NCBI GenBank assembly: GCA_937923375.1
Contig: CALAJG010000277.1
Span: 1-12,619 of the forward strand
Length of the DNA: 12,619 nucleotides
Source of the DNA: an uncultured Leucothrix sp.
GTDB taxonomy: Bacteria > Pseudomonadota > Gammaproteobacteria > Thiotrichales > Thiotrichaceae
Direction of reading: 5' to 3'
Shown one piece after another: positions 7,556 through 12,619 of the stretch. The translations under genes and the position numbers were made by a program. The first letter of the stretch is position 1, and every line of letters starts with the position of its first letter. The notes beneath the pieces are model-generated. The model worked only from the letters and a program-made list of their open reading frames with translations, was not told the DNA's origin and did no database searches.

Positions 7556-8080
7556 GTGAATATCTTGAAGAGGCAGAAAGCTCGGAAGATTCAGGGGTTT
7601 ACATTGCTTGAGGTCATGGTTGTCATCGCTATGATGGCAATTCTGACGTCCTTCGTTATTCCTTATTTACCGGGTGACCGAGCTGAGTTGATGCAAACTG
7701 AGCTTGATCGCTTCCAGTCAAAAGTAGCCTACGCACAAACTCAGGCAATTTTACAATCACAAGATTTGGGTCTGATTGTAGATGAACAGAGTTATAAGTT
7801 TGTTCAGCGAGTTAAGGCTGGTTGGCAAGAATTTGAGGAAGAGCCTCTTCGGTCTCATGAAGTAGATAGCTATTTTAAGCAGCGCATATTAATCGAAGAT
7901 GTTGAGTTTTTTCCTGAAATCACTGACGACCCAGAATTAGTAAAGCCTACTATACTATTTTTCTCTAGTGGCGAAATGAGTCCCTTCAAGTATCAGCTTG
8001 CTCTTTCAGAACAGCAATACCTGAACCTTGAGTTTGATCCATTGGGTGAGTCAGTACAGGAGTCTTTCAATGAAGAATAA
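7556..8080 (+). CDS. gspH: Type II secretion system minor pseudopilin GspH
   Basis: This is a minor pseudopilin, expected near the tip of the T2SS pseudopilus. The 174-residue protein starts at a GTG codon 10 nt after the gspG stop. The leader is basic, with cleavage after Gly14 (KIQGFTLLEVMVVIAMM, Glu at +5), then a hydrophobic helix and a soluble domain beginning ELDRFQSKVAYAQTQAILQSQDLGLIVD, which matches the GspH pattern. The soluble part is acidic (EFEEEPLRS; ITDDPELVK). No strong Shine-Dalgarno precedes the GTG; a TTG at 7565 is an alternative start giving a leader three residues shorter. Its position between gspG and gspI supports the assignment more than the divergent soluble domain does. 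Confidence 0.9.
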   Translation: MNILKRQKARKIQGFTLLEVMVVIAMMAILTSFVIPYLPGDRAELMQTELDRFQSKVAYAQTQAILQSQDLGLIVDEQSYKFVQRVKAGWQEFEEEPLRSHEVDSYFKQRILIEDVEFFPEITDDPELVKPTILFFSSGEMSPFKYQLALSEQQYLNLEFDPLGESVQESFNEE

Positions 8081-8450
8081 AACGCTTCTAAATCAACACG
8101 GCTTTACTTTGATGGAAGTGCTTATTGCGCTGTTGATCGTTGCCACTGCGCTAGGCACTGCGGCAAAAGTCACAATCAGTGCAGCGACTAATGGCTCTGC
8201 ATTGACTGACCAGACGGCTGCGCAATGGGTTGGGTTAAATCAATTGGCTACACTCAAACTAAGACGTGCATTTCCTGTTAGAGCGGAAAGTGGTAAAGAA
8301 GAAATGATGATGAGAACCTGGATATGGCAACAAAAAGCCGAAGCCACTCCAGATGATCATGTTTTAAAAGTGACTATTGATGTTCGCTTAGAGGGTGCGG
8401 ATGATGATGATCTGTCTGCATCCGTCACCGGATTTATTGCAAAATTATGA
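8070..8450 (+). CDS. gspI: Type II secretion system minor pseudopilin GspI
   Basis: GspI is a minor pseudopilin that, in studied systems, binds GspJ and GspK to form the pseudopilus tip. The product has 126 residues with cleavage after Gly11 (NQHGFTLMEVLIALLIVATA, Glu16 at +5). AAQWVGLNQLATLKL matches the conserved GspI core (AxWVAxNRLAELRL). The ATG at 8070 is chosen over an in-frame ATG at 8028 because it follows AGGAG at 8058-8062 with 7-nt spacing and gives a normal leader. It overlaps the end of gspH by 11 nt, so translation is probably coupled. Confidence 0.95.
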   Translation: MKNKTLLNQHGFTLMEVLIALLIVATALGTAAKVTISAATNGSALTDQTAAQWVGLNQLATLKLRRAFPVRAESGKEEMMMRTWIWQQKAEATPDDHVLKVTIDVRLEGADDDDLSASVTGFIAKL

Positions 8451-9031
8451 ATGCTAAGCGCAAGAAGCACGGCTTTACCCTTATTGAGCTGTTGGTAGCA
8501 ATGGCTATTTTTTCATTAATGACGGTGATCGCTTACGCAGGCATTTCCTCCGTTATGCTCAATGATAGGACATCCCTAGAGCACGAAACGGCGCTGAAGC
8601 GACTGCAAAGAACATTAGTCTTTATTGAAAAAGATCTTCGACAGTTGAGCCCAAGGCCCCGAAACGATGGTTATTCAGCGTTACAGCAACCACTGAAAGC
8701 TGATGGCGGTGGTGACGTTTTGATCGAGTTCAGTCGCGCTGGAAATTCTAATCCTACCGATTTGAGCCGCAGTAGCTTACAGAGAGTTAGCTATATTCTC
8801 GAAGACGAGAAACTAAAACGCCTGAGTTGGAATCTTGTTGATCACAGTGATGCGGAACCACTTACTATGACTTTGATGGATAAAGTGATCGAAGGTAAGG
8901 TGTCTTTCTTTTCGGATGAAGGGGAAACTCTGGAAGCCTGGACAAAAGAAACACTGCCATTGGGGATCGAAGTAAAGCTTTCGACTGAACGATGGGGCGA
9001 AATTCGCCGAGTTTTGCCTATTTACTACTAG
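8447..9031 (+). CDS. gspJ: Type II secretion system minor pseudopilin GspJ
   Basis: GspJ is a tip pseudopilin partner of GspI and GspK. The 194-residue product has the leader KKHGFTLIELLVAMAIFS with cleavage after Gly9 and Glu14 at +5. The soluble domain shows the expected GspJ pattern: LKRLQRTLVFIEKDLRQLSPRP early on, a RVSYILEDEKLKRLSW strand region, and a C-terminal LPLGIEVKLSTERWGEIRRV. The start codon overlaps the gspI stop in an ATGA, a hallmark of coupling. The next T2SS gene, gspK, is absent: no pseudopilin or GspK-like frame follows within the window. No intrinsic terminator was found after the stop. Confidence 0.95.
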   Translation: MNAKRKKHGFTLIELLVAMAIFSLMTVIAYAGISSVMLNDRTSLEHETALKRLQRTLVFIEKDLRQLSPRPRNDGYSALQQPLKADGGGDVLIEFSRAGNSNPTDLSRSSLQRVSYILEDEKLKRLSWNLVDHSDAEPLTMTLMDKVIEGKVSFFSDEGETLEAWTKETLPLGIEVKLSTERWGEIRRVLPIYY

Positions 9032-9111
9032 AAGCTGTTGCCAGAAATTATCCCTATTTTACACCTGTATAAATAAACATGATGCCTACTTAAAATATTC
9101 AAGTATCAATG

Positions 9112-9141
9112 GCGACAACAGGGGGTAGTTTTGTCTATAAT
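9112..9141 (+). promoter_or_regulatory. Predicted sigma-70 promoter for the 9364-11248 module
   Basis: A perfect TATAAT lies at 9136-9141. An 18-bp spacer separates it from GCGACA at 9112-9117, which matches the -35 consensus at 4 of 6 positions. Transcription would start near 9148, leaving a leader of about 215 nt before the ATG at 9364. Confidence 0.5.
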
Positions 9142-9164
9142 AGCGTCAGCAATAAATTAGATGA

Positions 9165-9209
9165 ACCAAATGGTAATGTTTGTACGACTAACGTTACATG
9201 AAATTTGGT
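9165..9209 (+). promoter_or_regulatory. Long stem-loop in the leader RNA
   Basis: ACCAAAT (9165-9171) pairs with ATTTGGT (9203-9209), and GTAATGTT (9173-9180) pairs with AACGTTAC (9190-9197) with one G-U pair. This gives 15 bp interrupted by one 1-by-5 internal loop and closed by a 9-nt loop. It starts about 17 nt after the predicted transcription start. It does not match any riboswitch class recognised by eye. Confidence 0.5.
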
Positions 9210-9217
9210 GATGAAAG

Positions 9218-9245
9218 CTAGTAATACACTTACTGGTTTTTGTTT
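9218..9245 (+). terminator. Terminator-like hairpin inside the leader
   Basis: CTAGTAA (9218-9224) pairs with TTACTGG (9230-9236), 7 bp including one G-U pair, across a TACAC loop. TTTTTGTTT follows at once (9237-9245). The stem is AT-rich and so weak, but its place just after the long stem-loop and before a gene suits an attenuator or the 3' end of a small RNA of about 97 nt. Confidence 0.4.
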
Positions 9246-9268
9246 ATGTAGGACTATCAAATCCTTTG

Positions 9269-9360
9269 GTTTCCTCGAAGTCATCATAGAATAATAGAAA
9301 TTTCAGGGTCGTGTGACGCTCACGATTGGGACTAAATTTAACTTTTAGCATGAAGGAAAC
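9269..9360 (+). promoter_or_regulatory. Possible anti-Shine-Dalgarno pairing
   Basis: GTTTCCT at 9269-9275 is an exact 7-base complement of AGGAAAC at 9354-9360, which contains the ribosome binding site (AAGGAA, 9353-9358) of the gene starting at 9364. Pairing would hide the site. A 7-base match across about 100 nt could be chance. Confidence 0.3.
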
Positions 9361-9363
9361 GTT

Positions 9364-10443
9364 ATGAAATCAATGCAGAAAGGTGTCTTGTCAGTTGCAG
9401 CTGCAACTGTTCTCGCTTCAGGGGCAATCTTATTTACAGATAATGACAGTGATGTAAGCTCAGGTGCCAAACTTGCAGCGACTGGTGCAGCAGGTGCAAT
9501 CGGCGCAGCAGCAACTGGGGTAGCTAGCAGTGCAACTGAAACAGCTTCTCAGGTAGTTACTGAGGTCAAATCAACAGCTACAGCAGCTGTCGATACTGCC
9601 AAGGATGGTGCTGATAGCGCTGCTGAAACTGTGCAAACTGCAGTAACAGAAACAGCTGAGAAAGCGACGGAAATGACTCCGGAGACACCTTCGGTTGACA
9701 CCACCAAAGTTGCTGAAGCTGCATCAGATGGTAAAGCTGCGGTTGCTGCTGGCGCGACAGCTGCTGTGGCTGCTGCCACATCGGCAGTAAGTACTTCTAC
9801 TGAAGCTGCAGAGGTTACGGATTCAGAAGAAGCAGAATCTACTACCGAAGAAGCTACTACTGAAGGGGCTAGTACAGCAGTATCTGAAACAACAGAGACC
9901 GCAGAAGCTGCAACAGCAGAAACAGGCGATTTGCCACCTCCTCCTCCAGGCCCATTCCAAGATAAGGGTGAGTCGGAAGAAGCGGAGGTTGCAACCACTG
10001 AGGTAGCTTCAACAGAGACCGCTGTTGCCGAGCCAAAGGTAGAAGAAACAGTTGTTGCCGAAGAGGTTGCTGTAACATCAGAGCCTGTTACAACTGCATC
10101 AGTTGATGCTCAAAACAATGCTCACCAAGAGCAGTTACGTCAAATGGAGCTGCAGCACCGTCAGGCCATGATGCAGCAGCAGCAAATGATGATGAAGCAG
10201 TTCAGCGAGATGATGCTTAAGCAAAACTCACCTAAGTTAGATGCTGATGGTAAGCCTGCCAAGGTTCAGCGTGTGATCATTGTTCCTGTACCAGCATATT
10301 CGTATGGTTTGAACTCTGGTAGTCACATGATAAGTGGAGGCAGTGCGTCGTATCAAGAGATGCACGAAAAGCATCACGGCGACCACAGTGATACTGAGGG
10401 TGAAGTGAAAGATGAAGGTAAAGTTGTAGAGCCAGTTAAGTAA
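9364..10443 (+). CDS. Ala/Thr/Glu-rich envelope protein with Met/Gln-rich and His-rich C-terminus, unknown function
   Basis: I do not recognise this 359-residue protein. Residues 1-6 carry two lysines and 7-24 form a hydrophobic stretch (GVLSVAAATVLASGAILF), a signal peptide or membrane anchor. Residues 35-188 are low complexity (Ala, Thr, Glu, Val), with helical-looking segments such as AAVDTAKDGADSAAETV. A proline run PPPPPGPF sits at 191-198, then another acidic Ala/Val/Thr segment to about 248. Residues 253-286 are predicted helix rich in Met, Gln and His (ELQHRQAMMQQQQMMMKQF). VQRVIIVPVPAYSYGL (301-316) looks like a short folded strand region, and the tail holds HEKHHGDH (334-341). AAGGAA precedes the ATG at good spacing. 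It probably forms an operon with the TPR-like gene 46 nt downstream. A periplasmic or surface role is inferred; metal binding is only a possibility. Confidence 0.8.
   Translation: MKSMQKGVLSVAAATVLASGAILFTDNDSDVSSGAKLAATGAAGAIGAAATGVASSATETASQVVTEVKSTATAAVDTAKDGADSAAETVQTAVTETAEKATEMTPETPSVDTTKVAEAASDGKAAVAAGATAAVAAATSAVSTSTEAAEVTDSEEAESTTEEATTEGASTAVSETTETAEAATAETGDLPPPPPGPFQDKGESEEAEVATTEVASTETAVAEPKVEETVVAEEVAVTSEPVTTASVDAQNNAHQEQLRQMELQHRQAMMQQQQMMMKQFSEMMLKQNSPKLDADGKPAKVQRVIIVPVPAYSYGLNSGSHMISGGSASYQEMHEKHHGDHSDTEGEVKDEGKVVEPVK
9392..9409. repeat. 18-bp perfect palindrome in the signal-peptide codons
   Basis: CAGTTGCAGCTGCAACTG reads identically on both strands and lies 28-45 nt downstream of the A of the ATG at 9364, encoding part of SVAAATV. 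As RNA it could fold to a 7-bp hairpin with an AGCT loop. It may be a by-product of alanine-rich coding. Confidence 0.6.
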
Positions 10444-10489
10444 GGGTTGCTTTTACTGGTTTCCAGGGAAAAGAATAAGGAGAATTTTG

Positions 10490-11248
10490 ATGGATATGAT
10501 ACGTTGGTTAGCAACCAATAAAGTAGTTGTTGCGGTCTGGGGGCTTGGAATACTAGCTATGCTACTTGCTTGGATTTTTGGCGGTAGTGGTAAAGTTGAG
10601 AAACAGACTGCTGCTGTTGAAACTAAAGTAGTTGAAACGGCAAGTGAAGCTTCTAAGCCAGCAACGACGTCAGTTACTGCTGCAGTAGCTACAACAGCTA
10701 CGGCTGCGGTTGCTTCAACAGTACAGTCTGCTGTCGATACAGGCTCTGAAGCTGTTAAATCAGAGGCTGAAGATAAGGTTTCAAGCTCGGATGATCAGGC
10801 AGCTGCAACGAACACGGCAGAGTCAACAGATGCTTCAGCATCAACAGATTCGGAGAGTGCTGGCCTAAAGGCTGACACGTCTGCGGCTGGATCTGAAGCT
10901 TCGGGTGAGTCTAGTGCTGTCAAAGATGACAGCTTGGCCGATAAGTCTAGTGATGACCTGCTAATGATGGCTAGAGAAGCGTATTGGGACAATGGTCTTG
11001 ATGAAGCTGCAAGTTTGTACTCTGAACTGATTACCCGTGAGCCTGGTGTTATTGAGCACAAGGGGGAACTTGGCAACGTGTTTTGGCGTCAGGGCTACCC
11101 TAAGAAAGCAGCCGAGCTCTACGCTGATATTGCTGAGCCTATGATTGCGAAAGGCAATGGCGAACGTGTTTCTAACATGGTCGGCTTTATTGGCTTGTTC
11201 TTTCCTGAGCGTGCATCTACTATTAGAAAGTTGCTGGACGCACAGTAA
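10490..11248 (+). CDS. Membrane-anchored TPR-like protein with Ala/Ser/Thr-rich linker, unknown function
   Basis: The 252-residue protein is not recognised as a named family. One membrane segment lies at about residues 11-30 (KVVVAVWGLGILAMLLAWIF) after a short basic N-terminus, predicting an inner-membrane anchor with the rest in the periplasm. Residues 35-153 are a low-complexity Ala/Ser/Thr/Glu linker, including TATAAVAST and SAVDTGSEAVKSE, close in style to the upstream protein. Residues 155-219 contain two TPR-like units: LLMMAREAYWDNGLDEAASLYSEL is one, and ELGNVFWRQGYPKKAAELYADI is the other. The ATG at 10490 is chosen because TAAGGAG lies 7 nt upstream; an in-frame TTG at 10487 is less likely. 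A strong terminator follows the stop by 14 nt, so this ends the transcript. A scaffolding role with the upstream protein is inferred. Confidence 0.85.
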   Translation: MDMIRWLATNKVVVAVWGLGILAMLLAWIFGGSGKVEKQTAAVETKVVETASEASKPATTSVTAAVATTATAAVASTVQSAVDTGSEAVKSEAEDKVSSSDDQAAATNTAESTDASASTDSESAGLKADTSAAGSEASGESSAVKDDSLADKSSDDLLMMAREAYWDNGLDEAASLYSELITREPGVIEHKGELGNVFWRQGYPKKAAELYADIAEPMIAKGNGERVSNMVGFIGLFFPERASTIRKLLDAQ

Positions 11249-11262
11249 GCGAGACGAAAATA

Positions 11263-11298
11263 ACCGGATCTTACTGAGAAGTGAGGTCCGGTTTTTTT
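11263..11298 (+). terminator. Rho-independent terminator
   Basis: A 13-bp stem (11263-11275 with 11280-11292, including two G-U pairs) is closed by a GAGA tetraloop, a stable GNRA type, and runs straight into seven T at 11292-11298. It lies 14 nt after the TPR-like gene and separates it from hemL. Confidence 0.95.
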
Positions 11299-11313
11299 AT
11301 GAGCGAAATTTAC

Positions 11314-11343
11314 TAAACACATCGGTAGGCAATTAGGTATAAA
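11314..11343 (+). promoter_or_regulatory. Weak candidate promoter for hemL
   Basis: TATAAA at 11338-11343 follows TAAACA at 11314-11319 (4 of 6 to the -35 consensus) with an 18-bp spacer. hemL needs its own promoter because a strong terminator lies just upstream, but the leader would be only about 12 nt. Confidence 0.3.
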
Positions 11344-11361
11344 CCCTAGGTAGAGGTAAAC

Positions 11362-12619
11362 GTGAGTCAATCTGAAGAGTTATTTTCCCGTGCACAAAAA
11401 GTGATTCCTGGCGGTGTTAATTCACCAGTGCGTGCATTTAAAGGTGTCGGCGGAACCCCGTTATTTATAAAGCGAGCCGAGCAGGCATATCTTTATGATG
11501 CTGATGATAAACGTTATATCGATTACATCGGTTCTTGGGGGCCAATGATTGCAGGACACGCTAACCCAGAAATACTCGAGGCTGTAAGAGAAGCGGTTGG
11601 CCGTGGATTGAGTTATGGCGCCCCTACTGAAATTGAAGTATCCATGGCTGAACGTGTTCGCGAAATTATGCCTTCAATCGAAATGGTGAGAATGGTTAAC
11701 TCGGGCACTGAGGCAACCATGTCAGCGATTCGTTTAGCACGAGGATTTACCGGGCGGGATGACATCGTCAAATTTGAAGGGGGCTATCATGGTCACGGGG
11801 ATTCACTGTTAGTAAAAGCAGGTTCTGGCGCATTGACATTTGGCTTGCCCAACTCCCCAGGCGTGCCAGCTGATTTGGCAAAACATACACTAACGCTGGA
11901 TTATAACGATGCCGATCAGGTAAGAGATCTTTTCAAAGAAAGGGGTGATAGCATCGCTTGCATTATCGTTGAGCCCGTTTGTGGCAATATGAATTGTGTG
12001 CCGCCAGTGCCAGGTTTTCTTGAAACGTTGAAAGAAGTGTGTGACGAGTCGGGTGCCTTACTTATCTTTGATGAAGTTATGACTGGGTTTCGGGTGGCTC
12101 GTGGTGGTGCGCAGGGCTACTATAACGTAAAGCCAGACCTTACAACATTGGGAAAGATTATTGGTGGGGGGATGCCAGTTGGTGCGTTTGGTGGTCGATC
12201 GGATGTTATGCAGCAACTAGCACCGACAGGGCCGGTCTATCAGGCTGGTACTTTGTCTGGCAACCCAATTGCAATGACAGCGGGTTTAAAAACGCTTGAG
12301 ATAATAAGCCGTGATGGTTTTTATGAAGATCTGGATGTCAAAACTGAGCGTATGTTAAAGGGAATTCAGGTAGCGGCAAACGAAAGTGGTATCGCCTTAT
12401 CCAGTAATCAAGTGGGGGCCATGTTCGGACTGTTTTTTACAGAAGAGGCTGAAGTAACCAACTACCAACAGGTTACGGCTTGTAATGTGGATCGGTTTAA
12501 TCAATTTTTCCATAAAATGCTTGAGCAAGGGATAAACTTGGCACCCTCTGCGTTTGAGGCAGGTTTTGTTTCATCTGCTCATACCGAGCAAGATATAGCT
12601 GAAACCGTTACTGCGGCCA
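11362..12619 (+). CDS. hemL: Glutamate-1-semialdehyde 2,1-aminomutase HemL (3' end outside window)
   Basis: HemL is the PLP-dependent cytoplasmic enzyme that converts glutamate-1-semialdehyde to 5-aminolevulinate, the last C5-pathway step to tetrapyrroles. The frame is open from a GTG at 11362 to the window edge, 419 codons, so only about seven residues of the usual 426 or so are missing. The start is supported by GAGG at 11353-11356 and by the family N-terminus (SEELFSRAQKVIPGGVNSPV). Conserved features are IGSWGPMIAGHA, MVNSGTEATMSAIRLAR, FEGGYHGHGD, IFDEVMTGFR and TLGKIIGGGMPVGAFGG, where Lys265 is the PLP lysine at the same number as in Escherichia coli. APTGPVYQAGTLSGNPIAM near residue 300 is also typical. 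It is isolated from the upstream module by a terminator. Confidence 0.97.
   Translation, partial: MSQSEELFSRAQKVIPGGVNSPVRAFKGVGGTPLFIKRAEQAYLYDADDKRYIDYIGSWGPMIAGHANPEILEAVREAVGRGLSYGAPTEIEVSMAERVREIMPSIEMVRMVNSGTEATMSAIRLARGFTGRDDIVKFEGGYHGHGDSLLVKAGSGALTFGLPNSPGVPADLAKHTLTLDYNDADQVRDLFKERGDSIACIIVEPVCGNMNCVPPVPGFLETLKEVCDESGALLIFDEVMTGFRVARGGAQGYYNVKPDLTTLGKIIGGGMPVGAFGGRSDVMQQLAPTGPVYQAGTLSGNPIAMTAGLKTLEIISRDGFYEDLDVKTERMLKGIQVAANESGIALSSNQVGAMFGLFFTEEAEVTNYQQVTACNVDRFNQFFHKMLEQGINLAPSAFEAGFVSSAHTEQDIAETVTAA

Larger units (their letters stand above)
9032..9363 (+). other. 332-bp gene-free leader region between gspJ and the next module
   Basis: No credible coding sequence is present; the longest small frame with an ATG (9161, 16 codons) lacks a ribosome binding site. 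The region contains a predicted promoter (9112-9141), a long stem-loop (9165-9209), a terminator-like hairpin with U-rich tail (9218-9245), a small 5-bp hairpin (TCGTG at 9309-9313 with CACGA at 9321-9325) and a segment complementary to the downstream ribosome binding site. The order suggests a structured 5' leader of about 215 nt or a small RNA upstream of the 9364 gene. Confidence 0.6.

Noticed and set aside
8028..8069. Upstream ATG for gspI at 8028
   Set aside because: It adds 14 residues before the prepilin leader and lacks a ribosome site, whereas 8070 has AGGAG at the right distance.
9161..9211. 16-codon frame in the leader (starts MNQMVMFVRL)
   Set aside because: No Shine-Dalgarno precedes it and it lies inside the long stem-loop; RNA structure explains the region better.
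9309..9325. TCGTGTGACGCTCACGA as a CRP-type operator
   Set aside because: The TGTGA and TCAC half-sites are only 3 bp apart instead of 6, and the site lies well downstream of the predicted promoter.
9549..9998. Long open frame on the minus strand opposite the Ala/Thr-rich gene
   Set aside because: It is Val/Ser/Ala low complexity, an antisense echo of the repetitive plus-strand codons, with no ribosome site or family resemblance.

Overview
The window reads as chromosomal DNA of a gammaproteobacterium of middling GC content, estimated by eye at mid-40s percent. The evidence is the ntrX-trkA-trkH gene order, a type II secretion (T2SS) pseudopilin cluster next to a rhombosortase, the C5-pathway gene hemL, and a FimT/GspH-type pilin gene lying convergent to ispH. 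No insertion sequence, phage gene, CRISPR array, tRNA or rRNA was seen. The genus cannot be fixed from the sequence alone.

Layout, left to right. (1) 1-3403, plus strand: the 3' end of an NtrX-like sigma-54 activator, then trkA and trkH, each separated by only 3 nt, so a regulator and potassium-uptake operon. (2) 3471-4058, plus strand: a lone FimT/GspH-like prepilin with a misplaced strong ribosome binding site. (3) 4111-5043, minus strand: ispH (isoprenoid synthesis), convergent to the pilin gene and divergent from (4) purD at 5165-6451 (purine synthesis). (5) 6448-7038, minus strand: a rhombosortase-type intramembrane protease whose stop codon overlaps that of purD. (6) 7111-9031, plus strand: gspG, gspH, gspI and gspJ, tightly packed, ending without gspK. 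(7) 9032-9363: a 332-bp gene-free leader with a promoter, a 15-bp RNA stem, a terminator-like hairpin and a possible anti-Shine-Dalgarno segment. (8) 9364-11248: two unrecognised genes for envelope-anchored low-complexity proteins, one ending in Met/Gln- and His-rich segments and the other in two TPR-like repeats, closed by a strong intrinsic terminator. (9) 11362 to the right edge: hemL, complete except for its last few codons.

How they fit together: the prepilin-like proteins (FimT-like and GspG-J) and the rhombosortase all point to the cell envelope. GspG-J build the T2SS pseudopilus. Rhombosortases process GlyGly-CTERM proteins, which in Vibrio cholerae are exported by the T2SS, so secretion and surface processing genes sit side by side here. 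The two-gene module at 9364-11248 directly follows the pseudopilins, has its own structured leader and terminator, and is the best candidate in the window for something undescribed; its function cannot be assigned from sequence. ispH, purD, hemL and trkAH are ordinary housekeeping genes with intact key residues.
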